NCBI GenBank assembly: GCA_020636435.1
Contig: JACJXX010000002.1
Span: 3,658,001-3,722,000, forward strand
Length of the DNA stretch: 64,000 nt
DNA from: Lewinellaceae bacterium
Lineage (GTDB): Bacteria > Bacteroidota > Bacteroidia > Chitinophagales > Saprospiraceae
Direction of reading: 5' to 3'
Shown: piece by piece, positions 8,889 to 17,746 of the stretch
Position numbering within the stretch: position 1 is the first letter of the stretch
Layout: every line of letters begins with the position of its first letter
Translations under genes and position numbers: made by a program
The notes under the pieces: model-generated
Told to the model about the DNA's origin: nothing
Databases searched by the model: none
The model's input: the letters and a program-made list of their open reading frames with translations, nothing else

Positions 8889-9302
8889 ATGGCGAGAGAT
8901 AAATATCATGATATTGTAAAACATGCTTTGGAAAGCGATGGCTGGGAAATTACTGACGACCCACTTAAAATTGAAACTGGCGATAGGACCATCCAAATAG
9001 ATTTAGGCGCAGAACGGATTATTGGGGCCGAAAAAAAGGGAGAAAAGATAGCGGTAGAAATAAAAAGCTTTTTGGGGTTGTCTCCTTTAACTGATTTTTA
9101 CAATGCGCTTGGGCAATTTAATTTCTACCAGTTGGCTCTTGAAAAGACAGAACCTAACAGAGCTTTATTTCTTGCCGTGCCCCATATCGCTTACAATTCC
9201 TTCTTCAACGAAACTTTAACCAAAGAGGCTGTTAAACGTTTCAATATCAGGATCATTGTGTACCACATTCAGCAGGCAATTATCATAAAATGGGAAAAGT
9301 AG
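8889..9302 (+). CDS. xisH: XisH family protein (nuclease-like fold)
   Basis: 137 residues matching XisH, first named as a factor needed with XisI for fdxN element excision in cyanobacteria and now known to be widespread. The central part has the arrangement DLGAERIIGAEK...IAVEIKSFLG (about residues 36-60), with a D...E-x-K pattern expected of a PD-(D/E)XK-like fold; a catalytic role is inference. It overlaps xisI by 13 bp, so the two are translationally coupled. In genomes without the fdxN element the role is unknown; toxin-antitoxin-like or defence roles have been speculated but are not shown by anything here. Confidence 0.9.
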   Translation: MARDKYHDIVKHALESDGWEITDDPLKIETGDRTIQIDLGAERIIGAEKKGEKIAVEIKSFLGLSPLTDFYNALGQFNFYQLALEKTEPNRALFLAVPHIAYNSFFNETLTKEAVKRFNIRIIVYHIQQAIIIKWEK

Positions 9303-9631
9303 AAGCGTATAAAAAGATAGTAAGCAAATTGATTGAGGAAATTGGCAACTTGGGCGCAAAACCGGGCGCCGTTGTCAAAACTCAAATCATTAAGGACGAG
9401 CCCAACGGGCATTACCTCCTTTTTTCTAATGGCTGGCGCGGCGACGACCGGGTTTATGGCTGTTATCTTCACATTGACATAAGTGCTGACGGTAAAATCT
9501 GGTTGCAGCACGACGGCACTGATTTGGTCGTAGCACAAAAATTGTTGGACCAGGGTATACCCAAGACAGATATCGTTTTGGCTTTTCATGCTCCTTTTGT
9601 AAGAGAGGATACGGGGTTTGCCTTGTCATGA
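9290..9631 (+). CDS. xisI: XisI family protein
   Basis: 113 residues, the partner of the upstream XisH gene. The typical C-terminal half is present: HIDI...GKIWLQHDGTD, then a LLDQGIPKTDIVLAFH segment and a short aromatic tail. The start overlaps the xisH end, supporting co-translation. A second, unpaired XisI homologue lies at 33013-33348. No site-specific recombinase gene and no excision element boundaries are visible nearby. Confidence 0.9.
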   Translation: MGKVEAYKKIVSKLIEEIGNLGAKPGAVVKTQIIKDEPNGHYLLFSNGWRGDDRVYGCYLHIDISADGKIWLQHDGTDLVVAQKLLDQGIPKTDIVLAFHAPFVREDTGFALS

Positions 9632-9643
9632 GAAGTCGGCCAT

Positions 9644-9840
9644 GTGAACCAGCCGGGATTCAATACCTTCGGACAAGCCACGTTCATCATCGAGGACGAC
9701 CACCTGCCGATTTTCGACAGCCTGCAGTTTACCCTGAACCTGGTGGGCAGCACCGCCATAACCAACGAGGGCAATTTCATCCCGGTGAGCGGAGGGGAAA
9801 GGACGTTTACCTTTGTAGGCGGTCAAATTGTCGATGCCAG
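9644..9840 (+). pseudogene. fragment of a beta-rich extracellular protein gene
   Basis: A plus-strand frame reads NQPGFNTFGQATFIIEDD...LQFTLNLVGSTAITNEGNF...FTFVGGQIV. This looks like a piece of a beta-sandwich surface protein rather than a shadow frame. It has no start of its own and loses coherence at about 9835-9845, where the truncated minus-strand DUF5615 gene begins. I read it as a relic joined at a rearrangement point. The family is not identified. Confidence 0.4.
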
Positions 9841-9938
9841 CTTTCCAGGATGTCATTGATGTGAATGGCTTCAACCCCTTCTCCTTGGAAGAACCGGACA
9901 ACTTTCCTGGCTATGTGTACGTCGCAGAGTACCTTCAT
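9807..9938 (-). pseudogene. truncated DUF5615 PIN-like toxin
   Basis: Starts with an ATGA overlap on the DUF433 stop and reads MKVLCDVHIARKVVRFF... with the N-terminal Asp-containing strand typical of DUF5615 (Mut7-C-like PIN fold). It ends after 43 residues, less than half the family length, just past ILESWH. The lost part would contain the second acidic cluster (the usual KDxDF motif). The breakpoint falls where the unrelated plus-strand fragment begins, so I infer a deletion or rearrangement that disarmed the toxin. Confidence 0.6.
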
Positions 9939-10165
9939 CAGGCTGCCGATTTAATAACCTGCCCGGACACAAGCAGCTTGGCGTAGTTGAGAGAGGCTAT
10001 GATGTCTTCCTTTTCCAATTCGGGGTGATCTTCCAATATTTCCTCGATCGTCATTTCTGAGCCTAATAGGTCCAGAATAACTTCTACCGGCCAGCGCATG
10101 CCCCGAATGCAGGGCTTGCCATGGCAAATCTCAGAGTCGATCGTTATGCGTTCCAGATGTTCCAT
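9938..10165 (-). CDS. DUF433 family protein, likely antitoxin
   Basis: 75 residues with the DUF433 signature CHGKPCIRGMRWPVEVIL followed by the helical EEILEDHPELEKEDIIASL segment, a small winged-helix DNA-binding fold. DUF433 genes usually precede DUF5615 toxins. Here the downstream partner is truncated, leaving an intact antitoxin gene without a functional toxin. The ATGA overlap shows the original two-gene operon. Confidence 0.85.
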   Translation of the reverse strand: MEHLERITIDSEICHGKPCIRGMRWPVEVILDLLGSEMTIEEILEDHPELEKEDIIASLNYAKLLVSGQVIKSAA

Positions 10166-10270
10166 GCCGTCATAATGGTTTTGTCTTCTGAAAGTAGGAA
10201 ATTTTAAATAAAACCAATGGAAAGGAGAAGTAGTTTCTTCCTTAGAGCTTATTGTTATCCTATTGACTGC

Positions 10271-13200
10271 TTAATTCTCCACCACCTCAAAACTAGCCGT
10301 ATGCTCAAAATCCCGAAAATCCACCGGGCTGACGCCGGAGACGCCCTGTTCGGCCATGTAAACGCCGTAGATGGTGTCTACGGCGGCCATGGTGAGCTTG
10401 TTGTGGGTGACGATGATGAACTGAGAGTCGTTCGAGAATTTCTTGATGATGCGGTTGAACTTTTCGATGTTGGCGTCGTCGAGCGGGGCATCCACCTCGT
10501 CGAAGATGCAGAAAGGCGCCGGCTTGAGCAGGTAGAGGGCGAAGAGCAGGGCCGTTGCCGTCAGGGTCTTTTCTCCTCCTGACAGTTGGTTGATGGTCTG
10601 GGGGCGTTTGCCCTTGGGCTTGGCCACGATCTCGATCCTGGACTCCAGCGGATCGGTGGGGTCGATCAGGATGAGGTCGCAGGTATCGTCCTCGGTGAAG
10701 AGGCTGCGGAAAACGTCGATGAAGTACAGGCGCGCCTTTTCGAAGGCTTCCAGAAACTGAGTGGTGGCTGTTTCCTCGATCTCCTTGATCGTCTCCTCCA
10801 GGTCTTTTTTCGCCTGCAGGATATCGTCGCGCTGGCGGGTGATGCTTTCGTAGCGCTCGTTCATTTCATCGTACGCCTCCACCGCCAGTGGGTTGATCTC
10901 CCCGTAGTTTTCCAGGCGGCCGCGCAGGCGTTCCACCTTCAGTTCCAGTTCCTCCTGCGGAATTTCCGTTTCCACCTCTTTATTGACGATCGTGTTGATG
11001 TCGATGTTGAACTCGATGCGCAGCCGCTGGGCCACGGAGCTGATCTCGAATTTGAGGTCGTTGGCCTTGTCCTTGAGGTTGTTGACCAGCACCTGAGCGT
11101 CCTGCCGCTGTTTATTGAGCTTGCGGAGGTTGTCATCCAGTTCATTGATCCCTCCCCGGGCCTGGAAGTAGTTTTGCTCGGCCTCGGTGAGCAGAGACTC
11201 CTTCTCTTTCCGCTGGGCGTAGGCCTCCTGCAACTGCTTTTCCAGCCCATCGGCGCCATCCTGGATGGCCTTCGCCTCTTCGCCCGAGCGCTCCAGGCTC
11301 TTCTGGTTGGCGGCCACGGCATTTCTGGCTTCTTCCAGTTGTTTTTCCCTAAAACTCAGTTCCCGCTGGAACGAAGACACCTTGTTTTGCTGGCGGACAA
11401 ACTCGATGTTTTTGTTATTGAAAGCGGAAGACGCTTCGCTCAGTTCCTCAGCCACCTGCCGGAAATTGACATCCGTATTGGCAATTTGCTCTTTCACGGC
11501 GGCCACTTCCCGGTTTTTCTCCTTCAGCGCCGCTTCTATGGCGGCGTTGGCCTCTTCCAGCTTTTTGACGGCTTTTTGAATGACGGCCCGCTTATCGTCC
11601 GCCTCCTGGATGAACGACTCGAAATTTTCGAGGCGGGTAGACAGGGCGGCCTTCTCCTGCATCAGCCGGTTGAGCTGCCCCTGTTCCTGCTGAATCTGGG
11701 ACGGGGTACGCTGGGCTTTCAGCCCTTCGATCTTCGATTTGAGGGTGTAAAACTCGGTGGACAGGCGATTTTCTTCCCGTTCCAGCTTTTTGATGGCGGC
11801 ATCCAGCACTTCCAGGTTCTTCTTCCGCCCGATCTTCTTGCCTTCGAACAGGCCGATGGACCCCCCGGATACGCTGTAGCGGCGCTGGATGTAGCGGCCG
11901 CTTTTGGACAGCAGCACGAAGTCGCCCTCCGGCAATTGATGCTGGATTTCCTCCTTATCGGTCAGCAGCACCTTTTCCAGCAGGTAGCTGCAGAGGTTGC
12001 GGTAGGCGGGGTCGGTATCCACCAGGTCGATGGCGCGGGTAGTGTCCGGCAGCAGGGCCATCGGGGCCACATAGTCTTTGAAAGCGTCGAGCAGGAAGAA
12101 GTTGGCCTTGCCCTTCTGGGTTTTGCTCAACAGTTGTATGGCCCGGTAGGCGGCTTCCATATTCTGGACGACATAGTAGTTGAGGTAGGGTTCCAGGTAA
12201 TTTTCGATGGCCACCCGGTACTCCTCCTTCACGTAGATCAGGTCGGACAACAAGGGCGTATCTTTATCCCACTCCGAAGATTTGGTGGTGCTCAGAAAGC
12301 GGATGGACTCCGGAAAGCCCTCCAGGTTTTCCACCATGCTCTTGGTCAGCTTGTACTCGTTGCGCTTGGCGTCCATTTCCCGGTTGACCCGGGTCATCTT
12401 TTTGGTCAGCTCTTCCAGCTCGGCTTCGGCGTGCTGCAGGCGTTCCTGCCGCTCCTCTTCGGCGCGCTCCAGGTTGGCCAGGGCTTCCGACTTCTGGCGC
12501 TCGTCGGCTTCCAGGGCGTTCATCTTTTCGCGCAGCCCGCCGACTTCGTTGCTTCGCTGTTCGATCTCCCGCCCGTAGCGTTCCAGGTCGTTTTGGTTGC
12601 TCTCCGCCTGATTGTTGTTGATGGCCTTTTGCTTTTCCAGTTCGAACGCCTGCCGTTCCAGGGCCTGCTGCCGGGCGACCACTTCCTCCAGCCCGGATTT
12701 GAGGGCGCCGTGGCTTTCGCGGATGGCCGCCAGCTTTTGCTCGGCGGCGGCCAGGCCTTCCTCCAGGCTGGCCTCCAGGCGTTTCTCCTGGTTGAGCTCC
12801 GAGCGGTAGTATTCGATGTCTTCCTCCAGCTGCTGTATGCGGGCGCTGGTATTGCGGATGTCTTCGGCGAGCTTCGACTGGTTTTCCTCCAGAAACTGCT
12901 GTTTCTGCTGGTTCATCCGCTTGTCGTTTTCCAGGCCGCGGATGTTGCCCACCAGGTTGTTCAGTTCCCGCTGCCGGTCAGAGAGCGCCTTTTCCTTGTC
13001 CAGGTTGTCTTTGCGCTCCCGCTCCAGGGCGGATTCCAGTTTGCTGATCTCCACCTCGTACTGGCGGTAGCGGTCTTCTTCGGTTTCCAGCTTTTTGCGC
13101 AGCTCGTTCTGGCGCGCTTTCAGGCTGGAAATTTTGAGGACGGCCAGGTCGGTGCTGTAGTCCTTGTATTTGGCTTTCAGCTCGAAGTAGCGCTTGGTGC

Positions 13201-13831
13201 GCTTGGCCTGCTTCTCCAGCGACTTAAGGTTGTTGCTGATCTCGAAGAGCAGGTCTTCCACCCGCTCCAGGTCGTCGGAGGTACTTTTGAGCTTGTTGAG
13301 GGTTTCGCGTTTGCGAAGTTTGTACTTGGAGATGCCGGCCGCCTGTTCGAACATGCGGCGGCGGGAGTTGTCCTTGTCCGACAAGATGTCATCCACCATG
13401 CCCAGGGCGATGATGGCGTAGGAGTTGGAGCCGATGCCGGTGTCCAGAAAGAGGGAGGTGATGTCTTTGAGGCGGCAGGGCACGCCGTTGAGGCGGTACT
13501 CGCTCTCCCCGCTGCGGTAGAGCATGCGGGTGATGGTCACGGTGTGGTACTCGGTGGGAAGGAGGTTTTTGGTATTTTCGAAAGTGAGGGAAACGGAGGC
13601 CAGCCCGCCCGCCTTGCGCCGTTTGGTGCCGTTGAAGATCACGCTGGACATCTGGTCCAGGCGCAACTCCCGGCTTTTCTGCTCGCCCAGCACCCAACGG
13701 ATAGCGTCGACGATATTGGACTTGCCGGAGCCGTTAGGGCCCACGATGCCAATGACGTCTTCGCTGAAGTTGATCACCGTTTCGTTGGCGAAACTTTTAA
13801 ACCCCTTTATTTCCAGCTGCTTCAATCTCAT
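10271..13831 (-). CDS. smc: chromosome partition protein SMC
   Basis: 1186 residues. N-terminal ABC half with Walker A GPNGSGKSN (about residues 32-40). Long coiled coils flank a hinge at about 515-640 (from the VENLEGFPESIRFL region to ANFFLLD...LLEKVLLTD). The C-terminal half carries the signature LSGGEKTLTATALLFALYLL and Walker B FCIFDEVDAPLDD. It compacts and segregates the chromosome together with ScpA/ScpB, which are not in the window. I start at ATG 13831 (MRLKQLEIKGFKSF), the canonical N-terminus. Very long open frames on the opposite strand are codon-bias shadows. Confidence 0.97.
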   Translation of the reverse strand: MRLKQLEIKGFKSFANETVINFSEDVIGIVGPNGSGKSNIVDAIRWVLGEQKSRELRLDQMSSVIFNGTKRRKAGGLASVSLTFENTKNLLPTEYHTVTITRMLYRSGESEYRLNGVPCRLKDITSLFLDTGIGSNSYAIIALGMVDDILSDKDNSRRRMFEQAAGISKYKLRKRETLNKLKSTSDDLERVEDLLFEISNNLKSLEKQAKRTKRYFELKAKYKDYSTDLAVLKISSLKARQNELRKKLETEEDRYRQYEVEISKLESALERERKDNLDKEKALSDRQRELNNLVGNIRGLENDKRMNQQKQQFLEENQSKLAEDIRNTSARIQQLEEDIEYYRSELNQEKRLEASLEEGLAAAEQKLAAIRESHGALKSGLEEVVARQQALERQAFELEKQKAINNNQAESNQNDLERYGREIEQRSNEVGGLREKMNALEADERQKSEALANLERAEEERQERLQHAEAELEELTKKMTRVNREMDAKRNEYKLTKSMVENLEGFPESIRFLSTTKSSEWDKDTPLLSDLIYVKEEYRVAIENYLEPYLNYYVVQNMEAAYRAIQLLSKTQKGKANFFLLDAFKDYVAPMALLPDTTRAIDLVDTDPAYRNLCSYLLEKVLLTDKEEIQHQLPEGDFVLLSKSGRYIQRRYSVSGGSIGLFEGKKIGRKKNLEVLDAAIKKLEREENRLSTEFYTLKSKIEGLKAQRTPSQIQQEQGQLNRLMQEKAALSTRLENFESFIQEADDKRAVIQKAVKKLEEANAAIEAALKEKNREVAAVKEQIANTDVNFRQVAEELSEASSAFNNKNIEFVRQQNKVSSFQRELSFREKQLEEARNAVAANQKSLERSGEEAKAIQDGADGLEKQLQEAYAQRKEKESLLTEAEQNYFQARGGINELDDNLRKLNKQRQDAQVLVNNLKDKANDLKFEISSVAQRLRIEFNIDINTIVNKEVETEIPQEELELKVERLRGRLENYGEINPLAVEAYDEMNERYESITRQRDDILQAKKDLEETIKEIEETATTQFLEAFEKARLYFIDVFRSLFTEDDTCDLILIDPTDPLESRIEIVAKPKGKRPQTINQLSGGEKTLTATALLFALYLLKPAPFCIFDEVDAPLDDANIEKFNRIIKKFSNDSQFIIVTHNKLTMAAVDTIYGVYMAEQGVSGVSPVDFRDFEHTASFEVVEN

Positions 13832-13854
13832 AGCTGGCAAAAATAAGCATTTAA

Positions 13855-13920
13855 AAGGTGGGGGGGCAAGGGCGGGGGGAGGTTTTTATCCACAAATTGG
13901 GGGGGGGAGTAATATGGGGG
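13855..13920 (+). other. G-run tract in the smc upstream region
   Basis: Directly upstream of smc the plus strand has runs of 7, 3, 6 and 9 G, with further G runs, separated by 1-20 nt. This meets the pattern for a G-quadruplex on the plus strand (C-rich on the smc coding strand). A TTATCCACA nonamer, identical to a DnaA box, lies between the G runs at 13886-13894; a single box proves nothing. Confidence 0.5.
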
Positions 13921-13954
13921 CTTCCCTTTGCTGCCTAACCTTACACCTAATAAT

Positions 13955-14185
13955 TCAAGGCCCCACCGTCTCAAAAGAGATCACCTTCACCGGCGTGCCC
14001 CACATAAAGATAGAGACGTCCTCCTCCGCTTCGACGGCGGTGAGTTTCACCTCTTTGCCCTCGTATTTGAGCTGTTCCGGCATATTGACCGGCCGCCATT
14101 CCCGGCCGTCTTTGCCGATGATGCCCCAGAAGCCGGTGCCCAGGTTCTGGTAGCGCGCCTTGCCGGTAATTTTAAGCTTCTTCAT
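13955..14185 (-). CDS. small conserved-type hypothetical protein
   Basis: 76 residues, beginning MKKLKITGKARYQNLGTGFWGIIG and rich in beta strands, with no membrane segment. Its start overlaps the end of the S24 regulator gene by 14 bp, so the two are probably co-transcribed and translationally coupled. I do not recognise a named family. The length and composition resemble small OB/SH3-like barrels (a G-F-W-G-I-I-G-x-D-G-x-x-W pattern), which is only a suggestion. Confidence 0.7.
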   Translation of the reverse strand: MKKLKITGKARYQNLGTGFWGIIGKDGREWRPVNMPEQLKYEGKEVKLTAVEAEEDVSIFMWGTPVKVISFETVGP

Positions 14186-15047
14186 TGGTTTCTCCTTTTA
14201 AGGACGCCATAACGCCTCGGTGATCCAGCAGGCGCTCGATCGTTTTGTTCAGGCTGTCGATCAACTGCGTCTGCTTGTTGATGGTTTGTTTAAGTTCGCG
14301 AACTTCGTCGTACAGGTAATTTTGTATGTTCTGAGGAGAAGGCAGGAAAGGGCTCACTTTGGCCCGCACATACCAAATCTCCCGTATGTCGCCGAGGTTG
14401 ACAGTATAGGGTTCGTAGTAGCTATTGTCGGACGATAGTTCCAGCTGTTTCTTTTCCTTCAATTTATTGTTTACCCTTTTGACCACGATATCCCCCCGGG
14501 TAACGACCACATACACGTAGTTGTCTTTGATGGAAGTTTCCCAGAGCGTAGGCTCCAGGAAAGAGCAGACCACCTTGTCGCCTTCGAACAGGGTGGGCTC
14601 CATGCTGTCCCCGGATACGTCGAAGGAGCGGTGGGTGCCCACCTTGTATTTGTAATCGGGCAGCGTGTAGGTCGGCAAATCCTGAATGAAAGTGGGGTCG
14701 CCCATTTCCGCTGCGTAGCCGGCCTGGGCCGGCACCGGGACGTGGACGATGCGCTCGTCTTCCTGCGCGTTGGTCACGATGGTCAGCACCCGGAAGCTCT
14801 TGTGGTCTTCCTCGGTCATGAACATGGGCCCCTCCCCGGTGTAGATATAGACCGGGTTGACCTTGTACTTCTCGACGGCTTTGCGCAACAATTCGATGGT
14901 GACATCGCGCCGCCCTTTAAGGATTTCGCTTAAACTTTGAGGCAGGTAATCCAGCGACAGGGCAAACTGCCGGCTGGAGCGGACCCGGTTGTCTTCCCGG
15001 AGTTTGTGGTGACACTTGATGAAACGTTGGGTTACGATGTTACTCAT
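14172..15047 (-). CDS. XRE/S24 (LexA-like) transcriptional repressor
   Basis: 291 residues. The N-terminal helix-turn-helix (about 22-60) is followed by an S24 peptidase/LexA-like dimerisation domain. The auto-cleavage Ala-Gly pair is visible at A109-G110 (VPAQAGYAAE), with S148 in SGDSMEPT and K190 in DIVVKRV as the Ser-Lys dyad. A C-terminal helical, coiled-coil tail (about 235-291) follows. Such proteins repress stress or prophage genes until RecA-stimulated self-cleavage. No phage genes are next to it. Start chosen at MSNIVTQRF; the upstream 11 codons lack resemblance. Confidence 0.88.
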   Translation of the reverse strand: MSNIVTQRFIKCHHKLREDNRVRSSRQFALSLDYLPQSLSEILKGRRDVTIELLRKAVEKYKVNPVYIYTGEGPMFMTEEDHKSFRVLTIVTNAQEDERIVHVPVPAQAGYAAEMGDPTFIQDLPTYTLPDYKYKVGTHRSFDVSGDSMEPTLFEGDKVVCSFLEPTLWETSIKDNYVYVVVTRGDIVVKRVNNKLKEKKQLELSSDNSYYEPYTVNLGDIREIWYVRAKVSPFLPSPQNIQNYLYDEVRELKQTINKQTQLIDSLNKTIERLLDHRGVMASLKGETNEEA

Positions 15048-15171
15048 GCAGGGCCTATCTTTAAAAGGTGAACCAAACAAATTTAGAAAATTTGTTCAGC
15101 AAAAGAGTACGCATCCGAAAAAATTTATTCAAAAAAGTGACACTATTGCCCGAGCCGCTCCGGTTTTCCGT

Positions 15172-15927
15172 TTAAAAACTGCCGGCGATCGCCAGGAAAT
15201 CCTTTGCCTTAAGGGAAGCGCCGCCGACCAGGCCGCCGTCCACATCAGGTTGGGCAAAGAGTTCTTTGGCGTTATCGGGCTTCACGCTTCCGCCGTAGAG
15301 GATGGACGTCGCCTGAGCGACCTCCTTGCCAAATTTTTTCTGGATCAGGCTGCGGATGAATTTGTGCATCTCCTGAGCTTGTTCCGGCGACGCCGTTTTG
15401 CCGGTCCCGATCGCCCAAACGGGCTCGTAAGCGACAACGACCTGGCCCATCTGCTCTTTGCTGAGGTGGAAGAGCGCTTTGCTCACCTGCTCTCCGACCA
15501 GCTCTTCGTGCTTGCCGGCTTCGCGCACCTCCAGTTTTTCTCCACAGCAATAGATGGGCTGCATGCCGTGTTTGAGGACGATATCGATCTTTTTGGCGAT
15601 CAGCTCGTCGGCCTCGCCAAAGTACTCCCGGCGCTCCGAGTGGCCCAGGATCACGTAATCCACGTCGCACGATTTGAGCATGCCCGCCGAGATTTCCCCG
15701 GTATAGGCGCCGCTCTCCTCGTGGTGGCAGTTCTGCGCCGCCAGTTTAATCGTGGAGATGTCTTTAACGATCACGCTGATGTTTTTCAGGTGTACGTAGG
15801 GCGTCCCCAGCACCACCAGCACATCAGAGGATTGCAACCCCGACACGACTGCTTTGGCCAGTTCGCGGCCCTCGTTATAATCTGTGTTCATTTTCCAGTT
15901 GCCCGCGGCAATAAGTTTCCGTTCCAT
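15172..15927 (-). CDS. tpiA: triosephosphate isomerase
   Basis: 251 residues, full length. Interconverts dihydroxyacetone phosphate and glyceraldehyde 3-phosphate in the cytosol. Active-site elements visible: N-x-K in AAGNWKMN (Lys about 13), the His of VILGHSERR, the catalytic Glu of VAYEPVWAIGTG, and the phosphate-binding GGSV and GGAS loops near the C-terminus. The gene is monocistronic or shares a transcript with the small membrane-anchored protein immediately upstream (15964-16557). Confidence 0.98.
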   Translation of the reverse strand: MERKLIAAGNWKMNTDYNEGRELAKAVVSGLQSSDVLVVLGTPYVHLKNISVIVKDISTIKLAAQNCHHEESGAYTGEISAGMLKSCDVDYVILGHSERREYFGEADELIAKKIDIVLKHGMQPIYCCGEKLEVREAGKHEELVGEQVSKALFHLSKEQMGQVVVAYEPVWAIGTGKTASPEQAQEMHKFIRSLIQKKFGKEVAQATSILYGGSVKPDNAKELFAQPDVDGGLVGGASLKAKDFLAIAGSF

Positions 15928-15963
15928 ATCAATTTATTGTTTTTATTATCAAAATGGCCTGTA

Positions 15964-16557
15964 CTACTTTTTTTCAGCTGCTCTTTTCCGTTGCCGGCTG
16001 TGGCTGTAGGCTTCGATTCCAAAAATCGCCGCCGCCGCTCCGAGCATCAGCAGCAGGTTCCAGTACCAGGCCAGGGGCGCCTGCCCGTGGTCCAGGTAAA
16101 TTGCGGAATCGGCAACCCGGTAGCCCTTTTCTTCCAGTTGCCCCTGCCCCTGCCGGTCGTCGGGCAGGTTCCGCACGATGCCTTTCAGCGCAAGGGGCCC
16201 CGCTTTGATGCAATTTCCGGCTTCCACGCACTGGGAGGGGAAGTCGGTGGTCCAGGCGATGATATTGGGGCTCACGGTTTCCCCCCGGTTGTGCGCCGCC
16301 AGTTGCTCCCTGGAAAGCACCGGGTAAATGATGACCCCGGGGTTGGTGGGGCTCTTGGCGGCCTTGAAGACAAAATCTCCGGAAAGCACTGCATTCTCCA
16401 CCTCGATAAAGTCGGCGTCGCCAACGCCTGATTGCTGCACCTCTTCCATGGTGTAGCCCCTCAATTTATGCGTGCCGAAATGTTGCGAGATCAGGCTGTT
16501 GCAGCCGTTGATAAAAACGACCACGCAACCCAGGATTATCAGAATGCGAATGATCAT
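15964..16557 (-). CDS. membrane-anchored hypothetical protein
   Basis: 197 residues with an N-terminal hydrophobic helix (about 3-18) and a second one near the C-terminus (about 163-183) ahead of a basic tail (HSRQRKRAAEKK). The loop between them, about 140 residues, should face the periplasm. I do not recognise a family. It lies 36 bp upstream of tpiA on the same strand, so co-transcription is plausible but no functional link is implied. Confidence 0.75.
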   Translation of the reverse strand: MIIRILIILGCVVVFINGCNSLISQHFGTHKLRGYTMEEVQQSGVGDADFIEVENAVLSGDFVFKAAKSPTNPGVIIYPVLSREQLAAHNRGETVSPNIIAWTTDFPSQCVEAGNCIKAGPLALKGIVRNLPDDRQGQGQLEEKGYRVADSAIYLDHGQAPLAWYWNLLLMLGAAAAIFGIEAYSHSRQRKRAAEKK

Positions 16558-16801
16558 GCGCCAAATGAGTTTACATCAGTATGGAATTCCAGCGCCTAAA
16601 GTAAAGAATTTCCCTGTTTGATAAATAGTGTGGCCGGATAAAAGAATGAAAGAAGCGGAAAGGCGAAGGCTGAACCGCAAGTTACGGCCTGGCTCCCTGG
16701 TCATTTTCGAAGGCGGTGTTTGCGAAGCAAAAGCGGCAGAAGCCAATCCTCTGGCAGATTTTTCGTACCTTCCCGCCAAAAAAAAACAGCGCCTTTCAGA
16801 A

Positions 16802-17725
16802 ATGAAATTTGGAAAACTACCCGATATTTCCGGCATCGACTTCAGCCTTCCTCCCGATGCTCCCCAAACCGGGCTGTTGCTGGCCGGGTTGCCCAAACGG
16901 GAAGGCCCGCCCCGGCTGTATATCGGTTGCACCGGATGGAGCATGAAGGAGTGGGTAGGCAGGGTTTATCCTCCGGGGACCAGAGCCAAGGATCACCTTC
17001 ACGCCTACAGCCGGCAGTTCAACACCATAGAGCTGAACACGACCCACTACCGCATTCCTGATGCTGAACTGATCGAAAAGTGGTATCGGGAATCTGCTTC
17101 GGATTTTCGCTTTTGCCCCAAAATACCGCAGTCCATCAGCCACAGCCAAAATCTCGGGCTGGGGTCCGGGCTAATCCCCGCTTTTAGCGAAGCCGTGCTG
17201 GGGTTGAAGGAAAAGCTGGGCTGTTGTTTTATGCAATTGCCTCCTTACTTTGACATCGGGCGTTTGCCCCAACTGGAAAAGTTTTTAAAGGCCTTTCCCC
17301 GGGAAATCCCCCTGGCGGTCGAGCTGCGGCACGAAAGCTGGTTCAGCCGCCCTGAAAACGGAGAAGCCGTTTTTTCCCTGCTTCAGGCCTATGGCATTGC
17401 AACGGTCATTACCGATGTTGCCGGCCGGAGGGATGTGCTCCACCAGCGGCTCACCAACGGGACGGCCCTGGTGCGCTTCGTAGGCAACGGCCTGCACCCG
17501 ACCGACTACAGCCGCATCGGCCAGTGGGCAGAACGGCTGGCGGATTGGTTCGCCCTGGGCTTGAAGGAGGCCTTCTTCTTTCCGCACGAACCAGACAACC
17601 TGCTGGCGCCGGAGCTGGCTGTGTACGTCCTCGAAAAAGCTAAAGAAAACATAACCGAAGTTCAAACCCGCGGGCCGAAGCTCATCGGGGAAGAAGGCCG
17701 GGGGCAGCAAATGAGCTTGTTTTAA
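16802..17725 (+). CDS. DUF72 family protein (YecE-like TIM barrel)
   Basis: 307 residues with the DUF72 hallmarks: YIGCTGWSMKEWVGRVYPPG, FNTIELNTTHYRIP, the DFRFCPKIPQSISH strand, a C-terminal AVELRHESWF, and FFFPHEPDN. The family is an uncharacterised TIM barrel with a conserved pocket. I start at ATG 16802 (MKFGKLPDISG) because the 58 codons upstream are basic and lack family resemblance; a longer product is possible. It ends 21 bp before ppk1 and is probably co-transcribed with it. Confidence 0.88.
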   Translation: MKFGKLPDISGIDFSLPPDAPQTGLLLAGLPKREGPPRLYIGCTGWSMKEWVGRVYPPGTRAKDHLHAYSRQFNTIELNTTHYRIPDAELIEKWYRESASDFRFCPKIPQSISHSQNLGLGSGLIPAFSEAVLGLKEKLGCCFMQLPPYFDIGRLPQLEKFLKAFPREIPLAVELRHESWFSRPENGEAVFSLLQAYGIATVITDVAGRRDVLHQRLTNGTALVRFVGNGLHPTDYSRIGQWAERLADWFALGLKEAFFFPHEPDNLLAPELAVYVLEKAKENITEVQTRGPKLIGEEGRGQQMSLF

Positions 17726-17746
17726 ACACTTGTCACACAACGAACT

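Noticed and set aside
10586..13846. A 1086-codon open frame on the plus strand opposite smc
   Set aside because: It mirrors the smc coding sequence; its composition (Leu/Phe/Gln/Val-rich, no domains) is that of an antisense codon-bias shadow.
13886..13894. TTATCCACA as a replication-origin DnaA box
   Set aside because: A single nonamer without clustered boxes, dnaA or an A/T-rich unwinding region is not evidence for an origin.
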